A stretch of DNA of 64,000 nucleotides from Taenia hydatigena (GCA_036345935.2 JADWOT020000002.1:9640196-9704195), one strand, 5' to 3'. Shown: positions 23,201 to 36,591, counted from the first letter of the stretch. Notes: a model not told the origin generated them from the letters alone. Program-made: numbers and translations.

Positions 23201-26200
23201 GTCAATCTCTCAAGTCAGAAGCGAAATGCAGGCCAGCAAACAGGCAAATTTGTAATCCATCTCCATCGTCGGCCGAACTGGCAGAAAGCCACCTATGCGT
23301 CATACTTTACTGTAATTTATTTCGCGATAATGTAAGCAATTGGTCAGTTGGAAAATCTGCATAGCACGGAGAAATGAGCAAGTAGGCTAGTTAGTCATGC
23401 AGTAAACCCATGACCTTAATAGCTAATGCGATCTAACCTATGAAGTTTCTATGCTAAAAAAGGTAATCTTGAGGTGATTACGATTGAGAGTTATAAATGC
23501 TGCATTTGTTTAGCCCAATTTATTGCAACTTCTTTTTCAATCATTAAATTTTGCTCATTTATCATGCAATGCTGGGACATAAATGCTAATTTCTAGTCCT
23601 TGTCGAAACTCAGCTCTCACTACACACGCGCATTTGCATTTATACATCATATCTGCATGTATTAATTGTAACGTTTTGCGGTAGAGTGCTACATCTGCAT
23701 CATTTAATGTAAAATCGCAAAGTAATAGGGTAGAATAATTGCTTCGCAGGCATAAACTTAATTTGCTAGCCCGCAATCGATAGCAATGTTTAAAGCAGAT
23801 AATTAGTTTCGCATTCCATGCTGGTTTGTTACCATATACATGTCATACTGGCGTAGCAGATCCCTCGTTACTTTTATTAACATCTGAATTTTGGCTTGCG
23901 ACACCGACGAATGCGCATGCCATGCAGGCGATTTTGTCCTGCTTAGACAATCTGGCATTGCAAACTGTAAAGTTAAAAGAATTCTACTGCTTAAATGATG
24001 AACCGTAAGCCTTTCCATATCTTATAGTCGAATTTTAGCTCTTACTTAAATACATCTTCTCTTGCATCAAAATGCTTCAGGTTGGAAAATGCAGACAATT
24101 ACGCTAATTTTACAGTCGAAAATTTTGTTAACGGTTTGCTTTTCCTTCATTTATTTTTGCAAATCAAAAATTTTAAAATCCAAATGCGTCATTTGTTTTT
24201 TTAGTTTTAAGGTCACTGGTTTTAGTATGTCTGTCGGTACGGCAGACGCTGTGGGTTTTGATGACGGTTGGATTCCTATCGCATAGGCTGTGCATAGCGT
24301 CAATGACGGTTCAAGAGATTGTCTAAGAACAATTTTGCTGAAATTAGATTGGGCTATTGCTCTGTACTCTTCTCAGGTAGGAATGGTATCCGATCTCTGA
24401 ATCGCCTCGGTGTTTTTGTAACTCGATAGACTGCGCTTAAATGCTATGCTAAGAAATCTGCCACTACTCCTTTTCAGGCGCGTTTAAAATTGTGTTGTCG
24501 ATGTCGTGTTATCCAAGTTGCTTTATCGTCCATTTTAGTGGGGCAAATTGTGCTTGTTGCACACGAAAAAGGATTCGAGTGTGCTCTTCTCCATTGGTGA
24601 ACTATGCCGTTCCTCATGCAACTCCAGCAAGTATGATTTGAATTTACAAAAGCCGAGTCAGTGAAGATTTGGCTGCGGAAGATTAGTTCACATGCAGTCT
24701 ACGCCGCCTTCCGATTAAGGGTTGATCTGCCCATCGGACTGGTAGGATCATCGTAGACCCTTGCCATGATAGCGATTATTTCTCTACGTTTCCTTCGTTT
24801 TGACAGTTGGAATATGCTTCCCGGGTAGGAGTCGGCTGACGCTAGTAAAACCTGGAACCCCGACACTCAAAATGGGGACGATAAACCACGTGAGGAGGTG
24901 TGCCAACTCTGTTATCTTTAATTTCTTCGGAGGGTACATACTTCGCCGAGACTGTACCGCTCATGCAGGGCGTATCGACGATTCGCGATCACTGGCAAAT
25001 CTTCACTGATGACTTTGAAGGCAACGCAATGACCACCATGGCTTCCTTGCTTCCTCTGCCGTAGTGATGTAGCAGCTCTGGCGTGATCACCGTCTTTCCT
25101 TTGGTTGTATCAGTAATTAGTATTGACATTTTCCTGCGTGTTGCCAAGAGTTGATTGACAGGTCGTGGGAACAAAGATGTGGGCCTCGACTTGATGAATC
25201 CTAAAGACAGATAAGGGTGCCTAACTTTGTCACCTCCCTTCTTTTAGATTTACCTCACATATATCTTGCAACTACATTGGGATTCCATGTTCGGTTTTTA
25301 ATAAACTACCGAATTACGCTCCTAGATACCGTTTCTACAGTGGCTTAACTAGTTTTGCCCTGCATAAAATCGTTTCGATTTTATGGTGAGGGAAATGAAA
25401 ATCGTCGAATTAAATGTTTCTTTTACTGGTTTATCGAGTACCGGTCGGGCTTTTGCGCATTGTAGTGCTCCAAGACGCATGTGTTAATTGTTGAAAAAAC
25501 CTCTGCAACTAGTGTGAAGCGTCTCGATGCTGAACGGAAGCTGATGCTGAAACAAATGAATTATACTGTTAACTCCTTTTGTCCTTCAACCACCGTGAAG
25601 ATGTATTTGCCAATCTCCCAGTAAATGCATTCTAGCTAAACGGAAATCATTTGATCTATAATGGCTTGCATAGAATGTACAACTGCATTTGTTGCTGAAA
25701 CCTTTTTGCCAATCTTCTTCCTACTTTCCAATCAATTCCAGCTCTACGGCGGCCTATTAAGTCACTTCGATGATCACGGACGTCGAAAGTATCGAGAGGG
25801 GAGGTGACAGAAGTTTAGCTGAGGCACCATCATCGAAGACTGTGAAGGCGGTTTCTAATGCGGATGCTCTTCTGCAATCACTATTATCACTATCCTGGGA
25901 TTTCATTCTTGGGAATTCGCACAGCGCTACTAAGGAAACGAAGGTTGTCCAGCAGTGCTTTCTGATGCTCAAAGACAGAGGTCTCATTTAGCATACTGCG
26001 GCACTTTTGACGACAAGGCCCAACCAGCTGCTCTCTTCTCCCTTTCAGCCTGCATGCAGGCGTGTTTGTGTGATGGGTTTGTGTATCTGCAGATCAAAAT
26101 CTGTCTACCCGAGTCTTGGTTTCCAATTTGTCGGTGGGAAACACAGCTGGAACAAAACTGCTGGGTGAGCAGTGGAAGGCTTGGCAGCCACAGGTCTTTT

Positions 26201-28589
26201 TCCTTTGTGAAGTGGGTGGTGGCTATTGTGAAGGAAGGGTCAACATTTGTGGGTTTTAATTCTAGCCGTTGTTAAATTATATGCACGCATTGGCTTGGTA
26301 GAGTAAATGTTCACTCGGCAACGAATTAGATATGGGGGAATTCCATAGGCTGTTAACGGGCCTTTCTGTACATAGAACTGAAATGATCGTTTGGCCCTAA
26401 AACCAATCCGATCTAACATAAGAAAGTGCTTTTGAAAAAGTCTTACGATGGTAAATTTTAAAAGTGCAAATAAAATTTTGCCTAAATAAATTTAGATTTC
26501 TTTGCTATCCGTAGATATGCACTTATTTAACATGCAACTGTACTGCAATTGTACAAATCTTAACTCACTATCAGAAGTTGGCTCGTTATGGAAACTGCAC
26601 GCACATGTATATTTGCAAGGCATATCTGCGTGCATAAGCGCAAAATTTTGACTAAGATTATTACGTTGGCATCATTTGCTACGCGTTGCGTAAAAAGCAA
26701 ATCGAACTAGTGTTTTGCAGGCTTAAAATAAACGCGATCGCCTATGGTATATAAATTTTCAGGGCAGTTAGATTTATCGTATATTTTTAAAGTAATTTGC
26801 TGCCGTTTCTGGCATGCACGTGCGGTGAATTTCCTGTTGCTTTCCTTAAAATCTGGATTTTAACTGGAGATACCGGTGGATGGGTGCGTCAGATGGAAGA
26901 TGTTTTACGGCGCAGCTAAACCATCATCTAAAAATATATTCTTAATATAATTTAGTTGTTTGAACGAAATTTTGATTTTTGTATGTGATTGTCGACTTTG
27001 GTTGGATTCCTAAACATATCCCTTTCACAGCGGAATGCTTGCAGTTGTGCGAAGGATTAACCAGTACTAAGATTATCAGTGAAAATCCCGCCAGTAAAAT
27101 TGCTTCTGCCCAAATTTCTTTAAAGGCCGGACGCTTTTTTAATAAAAATGCACCATTATGTTTGGCATTTTAAGGTCACGGGCAGTAGAGTCTGTCGCAT
27201 GAAGCCTACGTCGTCCTTAGACAAAGCGTCGATCCAGGGCCTAAGAGCTGGGACAAAGTAAATGTAACAAGTTGATCGTTTAACCAGTACTTGGGCATGT
27301 GAACAATTTGTGCCTTGGTCACTGTACCCTCGCCTGGTGGACTGTTCTCTGGGCCAATGCAGTAGCCCCACTACCTGCCATATATTGCCGATGCACATTC
27401 TGTCCAATTAGTATAATTTCCATCGTCATTGAAAAGCAAAATGCAACGCGTCTTAACGGCGCGAGTACAATGGCCTGGGCACAATGCGATTCTTTTGCGG
27501 AAACCGAGGGGTAAGCATGCGATCCATACAAGAGCGTACAAAAGTAACTTTTATTATTTCCAAAATTTCTACGCATTTTGTCGTTGCGTAATTATAATTG
27601 CTCAAAAAGATCGTTGCTAACTATTATAATCACTCATTATTTTAGCTGATAATTAGAGATTCCTTATCCCTTCGAATCACGCGATTTCGCAGTCAATCTA
27701 AACATCATTCAAAATCCGTTTTCTCATCTTGCGACTTAGCTGTGGATAATTATGACGATGTGCACACAGATCTGGGTGAACATTCGGGGTCTCGCAACTC
27801 AGCATCGGTAAATCAACATGTCTCGATATGTCCATTCCTATAGTCGCAAACCAGCATATCATACGAGTTATGCATGCGCCCAGAAGTGGATCTGCTGATC
27901 AAGAGCGGGATAATGTATGGGCCAATCTATTAAGAATCATTCCTGTAAATGTGTAAGGAGTTGTAAGTGCACCGGAGACGGTGTTTTCTTTCTGTTTCCC
28001 TTTGTTGCGGGCCTATGTTTTTGTCTGAAGAATTTTGGAGCCGCCTGCAGTAAGACTTTTTTCAACCTTTGACCCCACCCAGCATAAATAAAGAAGCATT
28101 CAACAGAGAATGGCTTTTGTTGCATTCCCAACTCTTCTTTAAAATTCGCATGGGCAGCTTTGTGTTAAGATGTGTGTAGGTTCATTCGCTTGTGTTTACT
28201 CACTGATTGCACACATTGTAGAAAATTGTGAGTAGTCATGCTATTTCTCGCCGATATTTGCTAAAGAATTAGACTCACATTCCGCACAACATCTAAGTAC
28301 TGGCAAATTCCTGGCTTCTGATCAATCTGTCTTACCTCGTCTGTTGCTGCATTGCAGTCAAATCAACTTGCCCTACTAAGTACAATCATTATAAGATGGT
28401 GAAAGGATACACGCACATGTGCATGAGTCAGAAGGTTCGAATAAACAGAAGTTTAAGTGAACTGAGTAGAGACAAATTTGTATAATTGTGTTGCGATCGT
28501 TTTTCACCATGAGAAAACAAATTGCAGTTGTTAAATGAATGACGACTGACGCAATGCCAGCACAATGGAAGCCTATAATGAAAAGAAAT
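20242..28589. other. Spacer between the arms, no firm gene
   Basis: Single-copy relative to the arms. Open frames exist at 21694-22155 (153 codons), 25770-25991 (73 codons, preceded by a good acceptor CAATTCCAG at about 25731-25740) and 25955-26275, but none has a convincing donor or a recognised domain. Faint similarity between about 23.5-24.3 kb and 26.5-27.2 kb suggests an old internal duplication. Confidence 0.5.
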
Positions 28590-28789
28590 TTAATCAGTAG
28601 GCGGAGAGTATGGTCCTTGATATATCAGTTTGTGATAATCACTAACCCACGCAAAAGTGTAGGCAGGCACTACCGCCGAAGAAGCAAAGGGTATCCCAGT
28701 GTCTGTGGAATTGAGACCAGATCCACTGGCAGTTAGAGTGCTTCCTTCCTCCCCGCCAACTTCTTCACCTCCTGCGCCATCTTCCTTAT
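28590..28789 (-). CDS. Copy R exon 4: C-terminal tail
   Basis: 200 nt ending in TAA at 28592-28590. It begins DKEDGAGGEEVGGEEGS, then STLTASGSGLNSTDTG and a moderately hydrophobic IPFASSAVVPAYTFAWV before a short polar end. The Ser-Thr-Gly-Ser stretch before a hydrophobic run recalls the tail of EG95-type antigens (from family knowledge). The arm homology stops at about codon 16, so most of this tail lies in spacer DNA. No AATAAA was found in the next 150 nt. Confidence 0.6.
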
Positions 28790-28961
28790 CTAGTTAACAA
28801 ACACTGTATTGAGAAATTCATTCGACGCACAAAGAACGCTTTTTCCGAGGTTAGTAGGAAGAAACATTAACAACCGCTATGGGGTAGACAGCTGAGTATG
28901 TGTCCCAAAAAATAACATGCAGTAAAAGAATTGAAGAGAGGTGCTTTAGGCACCAGCTTAC

Positions 28962-29282
28962 CGTCGGGTAGTGTTTGAACAGTTTTGACGCAGTACAAAA
29001 CCCTGGTATTTTCCTTAAATCCCTCAGAAAGTATAACGTATGATTTGTTAGGATCCGGAATGTTGAGGGTGATTGTTCCAAATGAGAAACCCTTAATTTT
29101 ATAAATGGAATGGCTGGAAGGATCAACCGGCTTTACATACAGTCTGATTTGGTCTGCACGAAGGTTGGCCAGGCCCTGGGTGTCCCAACTAAATTGATAG
29201 GTCTGAGGACCCACGTGGCTCCAATTAAAGTGACGCAAACACAGAGTCAATTCTGTTTCGTTGGCATCAGTCATCACCACTC
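28962..29282 (-). CDS. Copy R exon 3: second Fn3 domain, intact
   Basis: 321 nt, open, phase 1 at both ends. Motifs: GVVMTDANETELTL, RHFNWSHVGPQTYQFSWD, LRADQIRLYVKPVD, IPDPNKSYVILSE and VKTVQTLPDG. It holds the segment that copy L lost. Confidence 0.85.
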
Positions 29283-29653
29283 CTAGTAAAGGCAAAAACA
29301 TTGTTAGTTGAATATGCTCCGACTACATCATCTTTGCCATTTAGTCAAGGGAATGCAAAAAACCGTGTTGCCTTAAGTGTGTCCACCCCTTGATCCAGAA
29401 AGTAGAGCATCCAGTAAACTGGCACGACTGCAGTTAAGGCACCTCTTACATCCAGCTATGTTTCCGATGGTTGCATGTGCATAATATGCTTCATTGTCTC
29501 ACACAGAACCGATTTAACAATACTTAATCCTTACTTTGATGCGATTTCCAACAAAAATTCTCCAAATTTGGAGAGAATATCAATGATTTGTCGATGCTGT
29601 TAAATGGCACTTGACTCATGATCACAATTCTTGCAAATGTTTTCCGATGGCAC

Positions 29654-29947
29654 CTATGCCCATGCGAGGAACTGATTTTTACTTAAAGACACGACACATT
29701 CGATGTCACCTTCTTTGTCGACCCACTTTATTGTTATGCGGTAAGATACAGCGCGTTGAGATGTGATATAACAGGTAGCATTCCATTCAGGACACTCGAA
29801 ATTACACGCGATAGTCTTCACACGAAAGTGATTTCTGCGGTGGTAGGTCTGACTTTCGGCACTCTCAAGAATTTGTCGAGCAGAACCCAACTTATCTGCC
29901 GCCCTCTCCACGTGCCTTTTACCATTTGAAAATCCATTTCAAAATTC
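29654..29947 (-). CDS. Cysteine-bearing open frame inside intron 2 of copy R
   Basis: Open on the sense strand between the two Fn3 exons, ending in TAG. It includes TIACNFECPEWNATC (three Cys and an NAT sequon) and YRITIKWVDKEGDIECVV, which looks like part of an extracellular beta-rich domain. The copy L counterpart (about 19060-19340) has several in-frame stops. I found no convincing splice acceptor in the right phase, so it may be an alternative terminal exon, an old exon, or chance. Confidence 0.3.
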
Positions 29948-30385
29948 ATTAATTAATTGCAGATTAGCGAAGGCAATTTTGTTCCATTTTGCAACGACTG
30001 CTGGTGTGATAGTGCTATTAAATTTCGCATGTCTGGATTAAACTGTAATTAGTTTCAGGGAAGAGACCTAACGGAAAGCCTGCCGCAGTAGTGTTTTCTT
30101 TTCAAAAATTAAAATCCGAGTGAACCACTTTGTATTTTTACTAAGATTCTCGCATCAGTCGCGCGGAAAGTCAGTCATCGTAACACAGATAAGGCTAAGC
30201 ATAAGTCGCCACGCTGCACAACAATCTGCCTCTCATAAGTCTTCTTGTTGAAATCGACAAAATTGGATGATCGCATCGACGCGGTCGCATTTGCCTGCCA
30301 CAGTGCAGAGAGTATGGGACAGTAAACTCGACTCACCCTCAGACGTGTAAGAATACTGGGATCATAATCACAGGCAATGGCTTAC

Positions 30386-30705
30386 CTGTGCGTAGGGTTG
30401 TTATTATACCGTAGTAAAGCCAAACGCTGAGCTGATCTTTGGATGCTTTGAGACGAACCTTGTACGGTTTGTTTGGCTGCAGCCCACCAAGAGTGACTGT
30501 TCCTTCGGAGCAATCAGCGATTAGCAGATATGGGTCACCAGACAATTATCTGCTATTGCATTTAAAACGATTCGGTTGGTGTCGAGTTTGGCCAGGTTGT
30601 GGGTGTCCCAACTTAGGCGATACGTTTGGGCACCCAAGTCACTCCAATTGAAGTAGTGAGAAATCGGAATCCCTTCTACCTCGTTTGCTTTCGTTACAAT
30701 CAATT
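30386..30705 (-). pseudogene. Copy R exon 2: first Fn3 domain with 1-nt deletion
   Basis: 320 nt against 321 in copy L. The N-terminal part reads HYFNWSDLGAQTYRLSWD and the C-terminal part GGLQPNKPYKVRLKAS in different frames; the shift lies near 30545. Splice borders (TTTTAG and GTAAGC) are intact. Confidence 0.85.
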
Positions 30706-32167
30706 CTAAAAGGGAGACAATTGTAAGCGCTTTAATAAACCATGAAAATGCAGAATGTCACCACTAGCATCCTGACAGAAACAGTAGTGACCAAAAGACC
30801 GTCAGAATGCATATGCTTTAAAGAAGTGAAGCTCAATAAGGGGAGTGTTACTGTTTATTATCACTCCAAAAGGAGTATAACACTTCTATTTGCACGTGCT
30901 TGCGCAAGGTTCATTTAGAAATAAACTTCTTGTGTCTGACAAGGCCGCGCTATTTATTTACGTCAATTTTTATTGATAAAGTCTCATGCGATTCGATCTC
31001 GTGATTGTTGCTTCCTGCCAGACTCTATGCCAGTTGTTCATTTGAAGAGTGCGCGTTAGTGTTAAACCGGGAGATAGTAAACAGAGATATTGCACTCATG
31101 CCGAAACCGGCATGATTGGAATTGCATATCCCAAGTAAACTAAAACCCAAATACTAGACTACACGTGCAGATTTGTAGAGAGCATTTAAGGTTAAAGCAT
31201 AGGAAGCATTTGATGTTGAGGTTTCATTGTCACTGCTTTGTATCAACGCCTTTTGGTCAGAAGTAGACAGAGATGTATAGAGGTCCCATTTTCGGTAGAT
31301 GTCACAGTACGCTATGTACTGCGCGGGGTACAAATGCGCCAGCCATGCAGCTGTTCTGGTTAGGTAGAGTCACTGCGCGGATTCGTAGACATCATGGGCA
31401 TCAAAACTTAAAAGGTGCTATCAGTGTCAGTAGTGGGTTCATTTGCCACTGAAGCCAGCAATTGAAGGGAAGAGACGAGAAGCCACAAAGTGAATGAGCT
31501 GACCCTAATAGGGCATTCAAGTCATATGCATGGTCTTTCAAACCTATGTCCCATTGGCGACGGAAACACAGTCTACAACTCGTGTTGATTTCTCACTTAT
31601 TTTTTTGTAGTATAACGAGAATCTGTGTAGCCTAAGCCCAACTTGGCAATGTGCTAGCTGCCGCCAATTACACAAATTGTGTACAGCCTTGTCACTTAGG
31701 TGCAGCACTAAAATGTTTGCACCTAAAAGAAACCTTGAAAATGACAAAATGCGAATTAGAAATAAGAGCAGGAAATAAAAGTCACTGACTACTCCCAGAA
31801 GCTTCAACATAATTTGATAGCAACGTCATAGAAATTGACTAGAAACACCGAACTATCTCCAGCAACTTTCAACCATCCATCGTGTATTTTGTACCTACCA
31901 TGCATCTACCCACTTTCGAAGGTGTTATGTGCACGAAGCTCCCTAGCGAATACAAGTAGGCATTAGCGCAGGTTAACGCGACTTTTCAAAACGTGGAGAG
32001 CTTGGAGTTAGTATTTGGAAAATACAAAACAATTGAAATCCCTATACTGCAGCATAAAATAAAGCAGAAGACTTATAAACGGAATTCTTCGACGTAGTAG
32101 ACGTTAATACTTATCAAATGCACTTTCTTGTGTGCTAATCAAAGACAATTGTCAAATGGCATCTCAC

Positions 32168-32237
32168 CACGATATTGCGTAGGTTCTTTAGCCAAAGAGG
32201 AGGCAGCCAACACGATAAGGAAGAGGTAAAGCAACAT
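32168..32237 (-). CDS. Copy R exon 1: signal peptide, intact
   Basis: 70 nt encoding MLLYLFLIVLAASSLA, then KEPTQYR and the first base of a split codon. The donor is GTGAGA. Cleavage is predicted after Ala-16. Identical to copy L up to the TAT/TAA difference. Confidence 0.8.
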
Positions 32238-32274
32238 CTCTGCCCTAAAAGTACTCGCGTTCACATCTCATGAC

Positions 32275-32330
32275 ATATTTATAGGAATGGCCTGCGCTCA
32301 TATCGGCCTATCAGGTATGCTGATCTTGAC
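32275..32330 (-). promoter_or_regulatory. Copy R core promoter (TGATAGGC and TATA box)
   Basis: Exact copy of the copy L promoter on the minus strand: TGATAGGC at 32313-32306, TATAAATAT at 32283-32275, ATG at 32237. Confidence 0.65.
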
Positions 32331-33128
32331 CTGCAGGGCGGCTTCTCCATTTACACGGTAAAGCTGCCAGGCGCTGATGCGTGTGGACTATTTGAACTTC
32401 AATGCTCACATTTGTTATCACGCTTTCTTATAGGTCGGTTTTGCCTGAGAAAAACCAAAGACCCACCCACCAATAAGCTGGTGCTTGTGACTACGAACGC
32501 ATCAACATCACATTCCAAAAAAGTAGGCCAAATTAAGCCTCCCACGCTCCCTGCATCGTGCCAGGCAGCTTGTGTCTGCATTATCGCTACCATTAATTTG
32601 TACCTATTTCAACGAGATAGCTTATGACACAAACCGACATGCAGCTTAGATCACTTTCAAAATGTAGATTTTCGAAACACAGGGCTCAAATTCGCTAAAA
32701 TGGCTTAGGTAGCTACAAATGTTATTGGTGGCTGTGCTCTCACTCTTGAGTGCATTTAATTTCAAAATGAATGGATGTGGTAAAAGTGGTCAAAATATCA
32801 TTTAATTAAATACAATGCGGGAGGACTCCCACTCACTAATTGCATTCTCAGCCCCAGTATCTGCCTCCAGTCCCATTTCGATAGATGAAAATGCGGCGAT
32901 GCCTGCATCATCTCTTTGTATTACGTTGCTCAAAGTACATGTCAGAAGCACTAACGCTTGTTGAATACATCTTTCTACAGGGTGGTCAGAGAAATGCGTT
33001 GGAAGGCATCTTACCACTGTCTTCTGTGTCCTATGGTCAAAGCACAGGTAGCCAACAAAACAAGGTAGAATGAGAGCCATCCTCAACCTAGAAATACCTC
33101 GAAACCACAGCACCCGGCGCATTTGCAA

Positions 33129-35340
33129 GAGCTCTATGCTTTCGCAACAGCCAATCAGGCGTTCCGATCTTGACCCACACTAAGGAGGGGTCGCGTAGTG
33201 AAATAATAAGTTAGTTGTCATGCTAATTCAAAGTTTGCTATCGTTTTAGAATGTCTCGAAATCTTTGTACATTTGAATCCTTTTCCTGTTTAAGAGGTCG
33301 TTGTGGATGAAGGAGTAACGCAACTGCGGTTGTCGCTCCTTCACTACGTCTAACCAAGCAGACGTTCGATTTGCTCGGATATGCTGTGGGTGGTCACAGT
33401 GTGATACGTCGCTACACCCTTTTTTGGCGCACAACCGTAAAGACAATGCACCATCATCTCTTCCCTTTCTACCTACAAGTACAAAAGCCAACGCAAAGGA
33501 AGCTTACCAAACTTGGTGAAATTTAAGCCGTTGGCACAAAGCAAACAAGACCATGGATAAAAAGATCGTGCAGAAATAATGGAACGCGATATCATCCATC
33601 TTGTGCCGACTTAATTAGCTCCGTTTTCTTCTATTCCTTTCTCGGATACTTTGCTGCAGTGTCCACTGTGCCACACGTGCCGAGAATTCAAATACTCTTG
33701 TGTAGTGGCTGATCAAAGGTAAAAAGAAAAATTCGCTGCACCATCCTAGGCAAACCGTATTGCTCAATTTAAGGGTTGTGAATAAGAGAGATGTTGGATC
33801 GGACGAGATCCCCTGCTGTGTACTTGCGAGCAAACAAATTGGCCAGTGATGATGCAGTTACTGTTTCCATTTATCTAAAAATTAATCCAGCGTAACTCAC
33901 GCCTTAGAAGAATTGCAAGACAATAATCAATGCCAAAAGCAAAACAGATGCTTTTCTCACATTCGTTCTGTAGCCCGTGGAACCATTGCTGTTGATGTTT
34001 AATGTTTATAATTTGCCCGCTAACCCCCTATAGATTATTTTAATGATTTAGCCGCAACAAAAATTTGAAATCGCTAGACAGGGTAGTAGAGAAAATAGCG
34101 CCCACGTTTTAAACGCTCACATGGGAGAAATGAAGAAGCGATCTCTCAATAAGATGTGGAGGCATATGACTTGCTGCAATGTCAGCGTGTGTATTTCCAT
34201 GCTTGAACGATATGGCTCAAAGAAACAGTGGTATCACATGCTAGAAAAGGGGTTATGCTGAGGCACCCACATTGATTCGTGGCTGATGATTTGTGAAGGC
34301 GTTATTGCGAACGCTTATTCATGTCTACTTTAGCAGGAAGGCTAATGACAAACCTACCGATGTTCAGTCGAGAATGCACGCGAATTGCGGGATGCTTGTG
34401 CATGGAGTTGAGTAATAATGAGTCAATTTGAGTTTTGATATTATAATGGATGGTGACGCTTTAAGAATAGGTACGAGATTCAACTACAGAAACCTGATCG
34501 ATCTTTTTGAAGGCAGTACTAAGGAACCCCAACATTTTTAGCCAACTAGAGGCAGCGCAGATAGCAATTTTGTCTAGCTGTGTGTAAAACTGAAATCCCT
34601 CAATAACAAAAAAGTGGGTAGTATTTAACTTGCACGTCTACCACCACTGAGTAAGTAGTACTTTGTGTTTACGTCCAGTGACCTCCTTGAACGTCTGCGC
34701 ATTATTTGTTGCAGTGGGCATCGTTCCTCGTACATTCACCACTGGATTAGATCATCTCATGGCTTTCGAGTTGGTTGCAAAAGAAATATGAATACGATTC
34801 TTTGGAGGAGTGGGAAAGGGCATAGAGCTGGTAACCCTAGACTTCATAAGATCAGACTGTCAGGGTGGAACAAGTTCCATTTGATTTCGCGATCCTTAAT
34901 GAATCTAGAACATTAATTTGGAAGAAGCGTGCACACATGTATTTATTTATAACTTGATCTGAAAACATTCTCTTCGTCGCCGCATAGCTGGCTTAATAGC
35001 CTGTTGCTCTAGCAAAATTATGCTTCCCCATTGCAAGACCGTAGCATCGCCTTGAAAACTTGGCCTCACACAACTGTGCCCAAGCATGAGTGCTCTCCTC
35101 CGATTGTATGGGCACAGTGATGGCTTTTGCTAGTGGTTTTGCTAGTGTCACTACCCCTCGTCGAATCAAGTTGAGTAGTGGGTATATTTGGCGCCAAATT
35201 AAAGAATAGTGGGAGTTCGCATTCCCACGAAAACCTAAAGGAATTACAGCAAAAGGATAAGAAGTTTTCTTGTTAACAATACCATTAAAGTGTGTGCATG
35301 TGCGATAGTAGGATAGAAGCATGGTTAAGTTTACGGAAAC
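33129..35340. other. Right arm interior, nothing recognised
   Basis: Mirror of 13.6-15.8 kb. No open frame keeps its reading frame in both arms. Confidence 0.5.
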
Positions 35341-36330
35341 TCTGCTGTTAGTGTCTACATGCTCCGTTTATTGCCTTTATTTTTATTATGACATGAGGGA
35401 GGCAAGGTGTGTGGTGGCTGGGTAAAAGTGGGGGAGTTATGAATGAGGAGGAAATTTACTGCAAGGCATGTGCTCCCTTGAGTTTGCGTACATGCATAAT
35501 CGGTTGCGCATTCAGCCTAGGTGAGTGGGCATTTACCATTGCGAGTCATCTTCATCACTCTGGCGTCAACTGCTTTCGTGCATGTTGAAGGGAAGTAGTT
35601 AATTATTTAAATGCTGCATTATTGCTCAGTGACTATTGTGCGTGGTAAAATGCGTAGACCAATTAAAATTAAAAGCGTAGATCTTTGTAGAATTGACAAA
35701 AAGCGAAGGAAGTCGGTTGAGTGCCCTTGGAAATGGTGGACTGCGGCTCACGTAATATGCTGAGACGAACCTGGCTATAGCGTGGGCACCCAAGTTATTG
35801 CAAGCAATACCGAGAAGGTAAATAGACAACAGCAAAGCATCTTACAAGTAAAGAAAGCAATGAAACTTCTGAGTTAGTTAGGTGGCTGGCGAATGCCAGA
35901 CAGTGGGCAAGTAAATTGCAAGCATTTCATAAATAAAATGACAAAATTAGAAAATTCAAAGCTGGCATTAGTGACAAGGACGTATTGAAATGACGTTGAA
36001 TAAATGATGGATTGAAGGCATTAGAGCATACGCATATGCATTATTGTATGTTTAAGACGAAAAAGGAAAGCAGTAAGGAAAGTGGTATGCTGGCATTATA
36101 TACGAGTCACATATGCGTGATGGTGAGACGAAATGTGGAAACCGTGAGGTGAAACATCATCACCATACGAAAAAAGCAATTGTTTACGCTAAAAATTATT
36201 CAAATTTTTAAACAATTTGGTCTCGGTAAAAATTGCGAGAAAGTGGATATAATGAATGAATGCTCTTATGGATTGGGGGAAGGGTATCTATTAATGGATT
36301 GTAAGCAGTAGTGATGGAGCGCGCTGTCAT
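35340..36330 (+). repeat. Dispersed repeat family, right-arm copy
   Basis: Mirror of 13600-12600. The 35395-35610 part also matches about 57830-58080, and 35730-36320 matches about 43080-43900 and 60990-61230. Similarity outside the arms is visibly lower, so these are older copies. Confidence 0.7.
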
Positions 36331-36591
36331 TATCACCATCAACACGCAGATGGACAAAGTTGTGATGCAACCAGACGCTGAGTGAGTGCTTCGGCTATGG
36401 AGACAGCATTTGCTTCTCTGTCTGCATGTTTTGCACGTGTAGCGTGCCAGTAGTGACCAGACAGCTGACATTCAAATGGTGAGACAATCGACTACATTAA
36501 GTGCTTAGGTCACATCCCCAAGCTAGGTTGTGCGATCACGACTGCCAGCAAGACGCATTTTGCAGTTCTACTTCTCTTCGTCTACTCCCCA

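Larger units (their letters stand above)
28590..32237 (-). pseudogene. Copy R: EG95/45W-like two-Fn3 gene, single 1-nt lesion
   Basis: Exons 32237-32168, 30705-30386, 29282-28962 and 28789-28590, in the order signal peptide, Fn3, Fn3, tail. Introns are 1462, 1103 and 172 nt, GT-AG and phase 1. The only lesion seen is one T missing in exon 2 (near 30545) where copy L has TTT, causing a stop at 30523-30521. Because this is a short T run, a base-calling error is possible and the gene could be functional; without the lesion the product would be about 303 residues. It is secreted by its signal peptide, has two Fn3 domains and a Gly/Glu-rich then Ser/Thr-rich tail. Confidence 0.75.

Noticed and set aside
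25770..25991. 73-codon frame after a good splice acceptor
   Set aside because: Protein-like composition, but the frame is closed just before the ATG and no acceptable donor ends it.
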